Positions 1 through 5,695 of a stretch of 5,695 nucleotides of DNA are shown in pieces (position 1 is the stretch's first letter; every line of letters begins with the position of its first letter). Source of the DNA: DATJPR01 sp035506295 (GTDB lineage Bacteria; Bacteroidota; Ignavibacteria; UBA10030; UBA6906); the NCBI GenBank assembly GCA_035506295.1, contig DATJPR010000102.1, forward strand, positions 1-5,695. The letters run 5' to 3'. A program made the position numbers and the translations under genes. The notes beneath the pieces were generated by a model. The model saw only the letters and a program-made list of their open reading frames with translations, made no database searches and was not told the DNA's origin.

Positions 1-1899
1 GCTTCGCCCCAGCGTCTTCAACGCCTTCCAGATCGTATCGGAAAGCGGCCGGCGGAGGATCCGATGGTGGCTGACGTCAGCACTCGTGCTGGCCGCCCAC
101 TGAAGCGCCACGGCGGTATCGGAGACTAGAACGGAAGTGAACAGGGGGCTTGCCGGCGGCACGACATCTGGACGCACCAGAGCAAGTATCGGGGAGAACT
201 TCGACGGAACGTAGCGTCTGGTCACCGCGGTGATCTTATAGAACACTCGCTTCGTCAGCGTGTGGATTTCAATCGTGTCCGTGAATACAGTATCGGGAAT
301 GATCCAGCCCACCCGTACGGCAAAGGTGTCGAAGGGCGAGTTAGACCAATAGACCCGGTACCCGAGGAGATTGGGCTCCGGGCCGCGATGCCAGTGAAGG
401 GTGACGATGCCAAGTGTGTCGATGGAGCCTGTGAGTCCGGTGGGGACGCTCGGCGGCGTCGTATCGATCCGCTCGGAATACACGGGGAGCGACCTGGCGA
501 CATTGCCGGCGGTATCGACTGAAACGACGACATAGTACGGCTCGTCCGCGGCACTGATGGTATCGGTATATTCTCTTGTTGTTGGAGCGAGCACATGGTT
601 CCTCAATGCGATGGCAATCGCGCTGTCGTCTGCAAGCGGAACGGATTTCAAAGGCCGTTCCTGCACTGCATGGTACCCGGTCTGCCAGAGTGCGCTTCGC
701 AGGACAATGAATCCGCGCAGGTCCAACGGGATGCTGGGGATGTCCCAAGCGAGCTTGACGCCATGTTTGCCCAGGTCGATGGGATTCTGAACTCTCGGCG
801 CAGGCGGCGGAGTGACATCACGGGGAAGTGCGTCAGCTTCCGCCGGGTCGGAAAGATCGCCGAATGGAGTGACCCCTTGCACGCGATATCGATACTGATG
901 ATAATCCACAACGGACGAGTCAGGGTAGGTGATCGTCTCGTCGTTCAGCGTTTGACCACCCGGGATGAACAGTTCCGCGTTCAACCGACGATAGGTCGTT
1001 CCTCCATCATCCGACCTGGAAATGTAGAAGCCTCCATAACGTGCGCCGGGAACGCCTTGCGACCAACGAAGAATAACCAGCCGGTCGAGCGATTCAGCCT
1101 GTAGATCCGGCGGCGGCGGGTTCGGCAGCAGTTCGCCGGGGCTGGCGACGGTTCCTCCCTCGGCCACTGCGTATGCAGTGTCTTTTCGGGCGGGGCGGAC
1201 AGTGTAGACATATTGCGTACCCTTGACTGCGCTTCTGTCGACGTAGCGGAGCGCAAGGCCGTTTGCAGCCACAGGATCGTTATCTGCGGCAAGCATGGCG
1301 TAAGCGTACCGTGCTAACAGCTCATCGACTGCAGCTTTGATTTGTCCAACCTCCGTACGTTTCTGGATTTCCGGCACAAACGATTTCGCGTGCAATGCGC
1401 CGGCTGCTGCTGCAGCCCAGCGGTCCGCGTGGTCTGCACGCGAGGACCATTCCGGCATCGTCCAGGGCAGGAGCGGTTGTTGTGTCAGCTGAACAATGGA
1501 GTTCTTGTCGACGCTCCCATCTTTGCGAACGGTTCCACGTGTTACCACGTATCCTGTTTTGTTCGCCGATGACCATCCGCCCGCTGTCGATGGTCCCCAC
1601 CGGAGCACGATGGAGTCACCCGCCGCCCTCGACAGAACAAATATCACTGCCGATCGTGGAGCAGGCGAAGGCCCGGGATGCGCCGCGTGGGCGACCTTCG
1701 CCAGGGAGATGGAATCACCCTTGTCGAGGAGCGCGCCGTATTTGCTCAGCGAATCGGGTCGAGGAATGCCCGTTGACGGAACAACCGGCACGATCACCGT
1801 TTTCTTTCCCGTCTGGCCGTACATGGGGATTTGGGTAGCGGCCGTCCCAAGCAGAAGAAGGGCAGCGAGAAGTCGTCGAGGAGATATCCGGGTTTTCAT
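1..1899 (-). CDS. Secreted multi-domain fibronectin type III protein (3' end outside window)
   Basis: ATG at 1899-1897 opens a frame of 633 codons that reaches position 1 without a stop, so the C-terminus is missing. Residues 1-29 form a signal peptide: basic MKTRISPRR, hydrophobic LLAALLLLG, and likely cleavage near AA-TQ or YG-QT. Residues 84-254 form an FN3-like domain with core strands IVLRW (97-101), GYVVTRG (116-122) and QYVYTVRP (229-236), separated by about 90 inserted residues. Regular FN3 units follow at about 260-359, 362-478 and 480-577, each opening with a Pro-rich linker (NPPPPDL, VTPPPAP, TTPPSVP) and carrying the core Trp (LRWS, LAWD, LHWH) and the Tyr of strand F (YRYRVQG, YYVVVSV, FYKITAV, the last with Phe-Tyr). 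A fifth unit begins at 578 (VVPPASP, LQWAAS) and is cut. FN3 repeats usually act as spacers or binding modules on exported proteins. No enzymatic domain is visible, but one could lie beyond the edge. The start is fixed by the signal peptide and by the upstream stop one base away; Met26 would remove the hydrophobic core. Export is well supported, the precise role is unknown. Confidence 0.93.
   Translation of the reverse strand, partial: MKTRISPRRLLAALLLLGTAATQIPMYGQTGKKTVIVPVVPSTGIPRPDSLSKYGALLDKGDSISLAKVAHAAHPGPSPAPRSAVIFVLSRAAGDSIVLRWGPSTAGGWSSANKTGYVVTRGTVRKDGSVDKNSIVQLTQQPLLPWTMPEWSSRADHADRWAAAAAGALHAKSFVPEIQKRTEVGQIKAAVDELLARYAYAMLAADNDPVAANGLALRYVDRSAVKGTQYVYTVRPARKDTAYAVAEGGTVASPGELLPNPPPPDLQAESLDRLVILRWSQGVPGARYGGFYISRSDDGGTTYRRLNAELFIPGGQTLNDETITYPDSSVVDYHQYRYRVQGVTPFGDLSDPAEADALPRDVTPPPAPRVQNPIDLGKHGVKLAWDIPSIPLDLRGFIVLRSALWQTGYHAVQERPLKSVPLADDSAIAIALRNHVLAPTTREYTDTISAADEPYYVVVSVDTAGNVARSLPVYSERIDTTPPSVPTGLTGSIDTLGIVTLHWHRGPEPNLLGYRVYWSNSPFDTFAVRVGWIIPDTVFTDTIEIHTLTKRVFYKITAVTRRYVPSKFSPILALVRPDVVPPASPLFTSVLVSDTAVALQWAASTSADVSHHRILRRPLSDTIWKALKTLGRS
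169..1122 (-). other. Array of three regular FN3 units (residues 260-577)
   Basis: Three units of about 100-117 residues are separated by Pro-rich linkers. Each shows a core Trp about 15-25 residues in and a Tyr-x-hydrophobic pattern near its end, followed by a Gly- or Ser-containing turn. The third unit carries a textbook late-strand sequence (VSVDTAGNVARS). The sequences have diverged strongly, so this is an old array and not a recent tandem duplication. Another unit starts at position 168 and runs off the window. Confidence 0.8.
1138..1650 (-). other. Divergent FN3-like domain with a large insertion (residues 84-254)
   Basis: The domain begins with VIFVLSRAAGDSIVLRW and ends with YVYTVRPA, which match the early strands and strand F of an FN3 fold. 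Between them, residues about 140-228 (positions 1482-1216) form an extra segment: a Pro/Trp-rich stretch (QPLLPWTMPEW), an Ala-rich helix (WAAAAAGALHAKS), and a second predicted helix (IKAAVDELLARYAYAML). A normal FN3 domain is about 90-100 residues, this one about 170. From memory only, the RWGPSTAGGW...GYVVTR type of opening recurs in exported FN3 proteins of Bacteroidota. Confidence 0.6.
1813..1899 (-). other. Signal peptide of the FN3 protein
   Basis: Residues 1-29 have a basic n-region with four Arg/Lys in the first nine residues, a Leu/Ala-rich h-region (10-21) and a short polar c-region. Cleavage after Ala21 or after Gly28 is possible; the second would leave an N-terminal Gln, common in secreted proteins of Bacteroidota and relatives. 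There is no lipobox Cys, so this looks like a signal peptidase I substrate and not a lipoprotein. Residues 30-50 (Gly/Lys then Val/Pro-rich) look like an extended mature N-terminus. Confidence 0.85.
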
Positions 1900-1930
1900 G
1901 TCAGTGCGTCACGTTTAGTCGTTTGGTAGA
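1897..1930 (-). promoter_or_regulatory. Stop-start junction without Shine-Dalgarno sequence, probable translational coupling
   Basis: On the minus strand the upstream gene ends in TGA, one C follows, and the next gene begins with ATG (TGACATG). The 30 bases before this ATG are A/C-rich (AAACGACTAAACG) and contain no AGGAGG-like core. Initiation is therefore likely by ribosomes that have just finished the upstream gene, or by the A-rich, SD-independent mode common in Bacteroidota. There is no room for a separate promoter except inside the upstream coding sequence, and none is seen there. Confidence 0.7.
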
Positions 1931-4900
1931 AGTGGCATTCTTGCTTGCCGGTGGCGTCGTGTTCAACTTCACCGCCGCGGACGACTTCGCGCCGGTCTGG
2001 AGCATCTTCTGCACCGGGGTCGGCCCGTACCAGAATGTTTTCTTGATCCATGGGCCGCTTGGAGCCCATGTGAACTTCGGACCGAAAATGAAGTTCAGGG
2101 TGTAACCGTCCTGGTACATCGGCGTTTCAGAGCCGTCGACCGATGAAAGGTCAATGCTGCTGAAATGATTGATCCAACTCGAATTCTGATCGATCCAGTC
2201 CTGCAGGCCATAGAGATTGGAGTTGGGATCGTCGCAATCACCGCGCGCATACCCGAGTGAGATCATGTGCGATTTGAACCAGAGCGTGAAGTAGTCTCCG
2301 GGCACCTCCTCGCCATGGAGATAGTGAACCTGAATGTCACTCGACCCAGACCCGCCGCCAAAGGACGTTATGCCTTTGCCGGGTTGGTACCCGAAACTCG
2401 GGAACGGGAAGACACGGAGCTTTCCCCCGGAGGCATTCTGGAATTGTGCCGTGACATCGAAATTCACCATTCCCAGGAGAAGGAAGAACTTGTCCTCCAT
2501 GCTCTCGGACCACAGGCGGGCAAATATCAATGCCTGCACGTGGCTGTAGATCTTCGGCCATACGTATTGGGTGAACCACCGCTCAGAGGGGATGTGCGCC
2601 GTCACGACGACCAACGGCCGCTCGGAAAAAGGAATGCCGAGTGCGTTCTTCGACGTGTAGCCGTACATCTCATAATCGTCAAGGTCTTCAGCGCTGGCGA
2701 AATGCGCCACCAGCCGTTCCCGTGTTCCCCAGTATTTGCTGTAGTCGGTCTTTGAATACACAAATTGTTGTATCTTGTCGGCGAGCGTGTTGAATTGCGA
2801 CGTCCGGAAGTAGAAGACGTAGAGGAGCTTTTCATTCGGCTTAATTTCCGTTCCCGGAAGTTTTCGCGTAAAGATCGATAAGCCGGCCGCACCCGGCAAG
2901 ACCATGGATGACCCTCCCGCCTGCGTGGATCCGATGGCCGATTGTTGAAGGACACCCACGGTGTTTGTCTTGAGACCAACGACATTTCCGAGGTGAAGGG
3001 AGGGGGCTGCAGTCAGACCGCCTTCGGTCCTTCGAATCACTTGAAATGCGTATCGGTTTGCATTCGTGAGGTTCGGCATGGGAAATGCGATCCCGCCCAT
3101 GTTCCAATCAAACGAACATGGGATTTCCGTCGGCGTCCCTCCATCAATCGGAACGAGGCGGACGAAATATGTGCCGGGCAACTTGAACAAATAGCCGAAG
3201 ACGCCCTGCAGGCGAAAAGTCCGAATTTCGTTCTGCAAATAGTTCTTCTGCGCATCGAGGGGCCACGAGTCGTACACCATGGATTTCAAGATCGAATCCG
3301 GTCTCGGTCCGGTTTTGAACTTGGCGGACTTCGTTTCTACGATCGGCGTGCCGTCCATCTTCTTGGCCTGATTCCACTGATGACCATCCCATTCTTCTGC
3401 GTAGACGGTCAGGGTCGCCAGAATATTCGCGTTCCCCTCAAGAGGATCGTTTCTGAGGCCGAACTTCACGTTGAAGTTGTCGTCGGACATCGTCCAGTAG
3501 CCTTCGGCCGGTGTGTTGTTGTCAGCGTCGACGACGGTGAAGTCGCGGACACGGATGCGGAACGTTCGCGTGCCAACTGATCCATCGGAATTGACAATAT
3601 CGAAGTCCTGCGGAGAATCGACCGCGAAGATCAACGCGCCGGTGGGAACGGAAAGGACAGAAACACCTTTATCACCGTTTTCCGGAGTCATATCTGTTAT
3701 GAGGTCGATCTTTGCAAGTGGCGATTCGGATTCGATCTGGCATTGCGAGCCGAAGCTGAAGGAAAACTTGATGTCTCCCTGGATCACGCCGCCGAGGGCA
3801 CGGACATGCGCGCCGAATGTTCCCTCTGAATAAATGGGATTTGGGCCCATGACGACGCACCGGAGCCCGGCCCCGACGTCGACCAGATCCACCTTCCCAA
3901 ACGGGTCGATGTCAATCCCTCCCTTTGCAAGAGCATAACCGTAAAGTTGTCCCATCGCATACCAGCCATCCACACCCGGCGGACTCCCGGTATTGCTGCA
4001 AATGCGTGTCAGGTCGTGCGTGAGCGCGACATCGAATCCGAAACCCATGCCGATCCTGCCATAGAAGAACGCGAACTGTTGATCGCCCGTGTCATAGCTG
4101 GCTGTGAGGCCGAAGGCAAGGCCTTCTGTTGGACCACCCGAGAACGGCATGTGCACCGTCGGAAGCGAGCTGCCGATCGCCGCCTCGATGTCCTTCTTCA
4201 TCGGGAAGTTGTTGAAGTCCGGCGCCGGAATATCTGTCCCCGCCATGAAGTAGCACGTGGTCTTCATCAGGCTGTAGAAGGTCGCAGAGTTCGGTGACTG
4301 CGGCGTCCCGAAGAGGATGTGCCAGTTCGCGGGGTCGAAATGGAGATTCGCCCATCCCTGCACATTGAGAATCGGCGAGAGACTCGAGCTCGTCCAATAC
4401 GCGAAATTGGCATCGAAGATTTTGTTCGGGAAATCATACGTGATGTTCGCCGTTGCCAGGAACAACGCCTGGCTTCTGTTCGTGACGCCGGGACTGATCA
4501 TGTAGGCAGCGCCGTCAAGGCCGATCTTCCCAACACCGCCGTTGGTCAGGATCTCCATCGAGAACGAGACGTCGGCGGAGAAGGGTGCTGCAGAGGGATA
4601 TGTCCCGATCGTCACTCCTGCCTTGAAGCCCATAGCCGTGTTCGCGTCGGGTACATAGACGATGCCGGAATTGCTCGGCCTGCTTGGATCGTTACTATTA
4701 TCTGCCGGCGCATTGTCGCCTCCGCCGGAGAAGCTTGGAGCTTTGCTGAGGTCAGGAGGATTCGTGGACCGCGTCATATGATAGTAGGCGCCTCCGCCGA
4801 ATCCGAACAGGCCAAGTCCCGAATTGCCGAATGGAATGCCGAGCTCGGTGAGGAACATGCCGTCCACGTACCAGTAGCGTGTTCCATTGACAGAGCCGAA

Positions 4901-5695
4901 CTCGGCCGTCGCCTTCGCGGAGAACATTTCGGCGAAGGTCGCACTGACTGCTCCGCGAAAACCGTTGCCGAATGTTGGGTCGTTCCGGTAGAACGCAATG
5001 TCTCCGTCGATGGAAACCGCGCCCAGGTCGGCCTTGATGGCGATGTCATCGAGCTCGACATCATCGAACTGAAACTTCTTGGGGAAGTCGCTGAGCGGCA
5101 TTTTCCCCCAGACCGAAAACATCGTTTCACCGGAGAGACCGGGACTGTCGTCCATGAGAATGAACTTCACCTTGAACTGGAGTCCCATGCGGATGTTGCT
5201 CGCATCCGCGCTCGCGACCGGTGTTACGCTCTCAAGACTGATGGGGAATCCGGACATGGAGTGCTGAGGCGATCCCAGGGCCCAGGTGCCAATCGACAGG
5301 TACGGGGCATTCGACATCAAGCCGAAGTCCTGAAAACGCACGCCATCGAGCTTCACGATCGGCACGGCTTTCATGGCCTTTCCCACATCGCCCGAGATCA
5401 GAAGACTCCCTGTGAGCAGCGCCTGGGCAGTGAACGTGCCTGCATTGTCTGTCAGGCTGATGTGCGACGTCTTGTCGAGCGTGAAGGTCGCAGCCCAGAG
5501 GTCGGATTTCAAATCGTTCGTCGGCGTGATCGTGAAGTCGAATGCGAGCGGTCCCTTCGGGTCCTTCGGATGAGAGAGGAGCGCAGAATACTGCAGCGGG
5601 CTATCCTCCGTGCAGATCGGCAGCATCAGACGGCCGTTCATCGACCCGCGGGTCAGACTGCTGCTCAGCAGGTGAAGCTCAATCGCATCAACGCT
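1901..5695 (-). CDS. Large beta-rich protein of unknown function, probably exported (5' end outside window)
   Basis: The frame reads without a stop from the first visible codon (5695-5693) to TGA at 1903-1901, giving 1264 residues. An ATG lies at 5641, but 18 sense codons precede it in frame, so the true start and any signal peptide are probably beyond the edge. Numbering from the first visible codon: 1-308 is alternating polar/hydrophobic beta strands ending in a Gly/aromatic motif (RYWYVDG, then GFGGGAYYHM); 309-345 is a Gly/Ser/Asn/Pro linker; 346-658 is a second beta-rich block; about 659-798 and 804-890 look like Ig-type modules; 956-986 holds FYFRTSQFNTLADK; the last 100 residues are rich in Trp, Tyr and Phe. 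The C-terminus (KRLNVTH) is hydrophilic, without the terminal aromatic residue usual in outer-membrane barrels and without a visible type IX sorting domain. I see no catalytic motif and no membrane helix. The family is not recognised; the style resembles large hypothetical proteins of Bacteroidota and relatives. A surface or extracellular structural role is inference. The reading frame is very secure, the function is not known. Confidence 0.93.
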   Translation of the reverse strand, partial: SVDAIELHLLSSSLTRGSMNGRLMLPICTEDSPLQYSALLSHPKDPKGPLAFDFTITPTNDLKSDLWAATFTLDKTSHISLTDNAGTFTAQALLTGSLLISGDVGKAMKAVPIVKLDGVRFQDFGLMSNAPYLSIGTWALGSPQHSMSGFPISLESVTPVASADASNIRMGLQFKVKFILMDDSPGLSGETMFSVWGKMPLSDFPKKFQFDDVELDDIAIKADLGAVSIDGDIAFYRNDPTFGNGFRGAVSATFAEMFSAKATAEFGSVNGTRYWYVDGMFLTELGIPFGNSGLGLFGFGGGAYYHMTRSTNPPDLSKAPSFSGGGDNAPADNSNDPSRPSNSGIVYVPDANTAMGFKAGVTIGTYPSAAPFSADVSFSMEILTNGGVGKIGLDGAAYMISPGVTNRSQALFLATANITYDFPNKIFDANFAYWTSSSLSPILNVQGWANLHFDPANWHILFGTPQSPNSATFYSLMKTTCYFMAGTDIPAPDFNNFPMKKDIEAAIGSSLPTVHMPFSGGPTEGLAFGLTASYDTGDQQFAFFYGRIGMGFGFDVALTHDLTRICSNTGSPPGVDGWYAMGQLYGYALAKGGIDIDPFGKVDLVDVGAGLRCVVMGPNPIYSEGTFGAHVRALGGVIQGDIKFSFSFGSQCQIESESPLAKIDLITDMTPENGDKGVSVLSVPTGALIFAVDSPQDFDIVNSDGSVGTRTFRIRVRDFTVVDADNNTPAEGYWTMSDDNFNVKFGLRNDPLEGNANILATLTVYAEEWDGHQWNQAKKMDGTPIVETKSAKFKTGPRPDSILKSMVYDSWPLDAQKNYLQNEIRTFRLQGVFGYLFKLPGTYFVRLVPIDGGTPTEIPCSFDWNMGGIAFPMPNLTNANRYAFQVIRRTEGGLTAAPSLHLGNVVGLKTNTVGVLQQSAIGSTQAGGSSMVLPGAAGLSIFTRKLPGTEIKPNEKLLYVFYFRTSQFNTLADKIQQFVYSKTDYSKYWGTRERLVAHFASAEDLDDYEMYGYTSKNALGIPFSERPLVVVTAHIPSERWFTQYVWPKIYSHVQALIFARLWSESMEDKFFLLLGMVNFDVTAQFQNASGGKLRVFPFPSFGYQPGKGITSFGGGSGSSDIQVHYLHGEEVPGDYFTLWFKSHMISLGYARGDCDDPNSNLYGLQDWIDQNSSWINHFSSIDLSSVDGSETPMYQDGYTLNFIFGPKFTWAPSGPWIKKTFWYGPTPVQKMLQTGAKSSAAVKLNTTPPASKNATSTKRLNVTH
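3026..3721 (-). other. Two probable Ig-like modules in the large protein
   Basis: Visible residues about 659-798 start with LITDMTPENGDKGVSV and contain the strands FRIRVRDFTV, FNVKFGLR and ILATLTVYAE. Residues about 804-890 run from SMVYDSWPL to RYAFQVIRR, with GTYFVRLVPIDGG in the middle and the Tyr-x-hydrophobic pattern typical of a late FN3/Ig strand. The first resembles bacterial Ig-like domains that begin with a P-x-N-G turn. These are pattern judgements from the residue order and no profile was run, so boundaries are approximate. Confidence 0.4.
4661..4879 (-). other. Gly/aromatic motif followed by low-complexity linker in the large protein
   Basis: Visible residues 273-307 contain RYWYVDG, GIPFGNSGLGLFG and FGGGAYYHM, dense in Gly and aromatic residues. 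Residues 309-345 then switch to a Ser/Asn/Asp/Pro/Gly-rich segment (SFSGGGDNAPADNSNDPS), which looks like a flexible exposed loop or interdomain linker. Beta strands resume after it. The pattern could mark two halves of one beta structure joined by a long loop, or a boundary between domains; sequence alone does not decide. Confidence 0.6.

Noticed and set aside
341..748. Minus-strand frame of 135 codons in another phase
   Set aside because: It overlaps regular FN3 units in the true frame; its His/Arg-rich translation is typical of an out-of-phase reading.
595..1104. Plus-strand frame of 169 codons, and the overlapping 1496-1918 plus-strand frame
   Set aside because: Both are antisense to the FN3 gene, whose translation carries clear domain signals over the same bases.
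1402..1416. Run of GCN alanine codons (five Ala), possible microsatellite
   Set aside because: Too short and mixed in third positions; it simply encodes an Ala-rich helix.
1890..1910. The two genes as one gene split by a sequencing error
   Set aside because: The second frame starts with a convincing signal peptide directly after the stop, which would not be expected in the middle of one protein.
3512..3529. DADNNT as a calcium-binding loop
   Set aside because: It lacks the full DxDxDG or dockerin/thrombospondin-3 spacing and stands alone.
2942..3580. Plus-strand frame of 212 codons
   Set aside because: It lies fully antisense to the large gene, has no recognisable domain or signal and reads as composition-driven noise.
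4455..4473. Inverted repeat GCCAGG/CCTGGC with a 7-base loop, terminator-like
   Set aside because: It is inside coding sequence, has no following T-tract, and 6-base stems arise often by chance at this GC content.
5551..5570. Imperfect 10-base tandem repeat (GTCCCTTCGG, GTCCTTCGGA)
   Set aside because: Only two copies, encoding KDPKGP; explained by codon choice for a short Lys/Asp/Pro turn.
5639..5641. ATG at 5641 as the start of the large gene
   Set aside because: The frame stays open for all 18 codons to the right edge with plausible strand-like sequence (AIELHLLSSS), and no signal peptide follows this ATG, so it is more likely an internal Met.

Overview
The window is filled by two large minus-strand reading frames that run head to tail, and each is cut by a window edge. 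The upstream one (1901-5695) enters at the right edge with its start missing and encodes at least 1264 residues of a beta-strand-rich protein that I cannot assign to a named family. The downstream one (1-1899) starts one base after the upstream stop and encodes a secreted protein with a signal peptide, a divergent fibronectin type III (FN3) domain with a large insertion, and at least three further FN3-type units. It is still open at position 1, so its C-terminus is not visible.

Layout on the minus strand, right to left: 5695-4772, amphipathic beta strands ending in a Gly/aromatic-rich motif; 4771-4661, a low-complexity Gly/Ser/Asn/Pro linker; 4660-3722, a second beta-rich block; about 3721-3026, two probable Ig-like modules; 3025-1901, a C-terminal region with a short YFRTS-type motif and aromatic-rich segments. 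The junction TGA-C-ATG lies at 1903-1897. The FN3 protein follows, with its signal peptide (1899-1813), inserted FN3-like domain (about 1650-1138), regular FN3 units (about 1122-169) and a truncated last unit (168-1).

Organism: the sequence looks bacterial and moderately GC-rich (mid to upper 50s percent, estimated by eye). The very large exported beta-rich protein, the FN3 array with Pro-rich linkers, the signal peptide followed by Gln, and the lack of a Shine-Dalgarno sequence before the second gene fit the Bacteroidota/Chlorobiota/Ignavibacteriota (FCB) group. This is inference; no taxonomic marker gene is present.

The one-base spacing suggests one mRNA and coupled translation, so the two products are probably made together and act together outside the cytoplasm, perhaps as parts of a cell-surface or extracellular assembly. 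No catalytic motif is visible in either protein. I see no RNA gene, CRISPR array, insertion sequence, promoter or terminator. No non-coding stretch is longer than one base.
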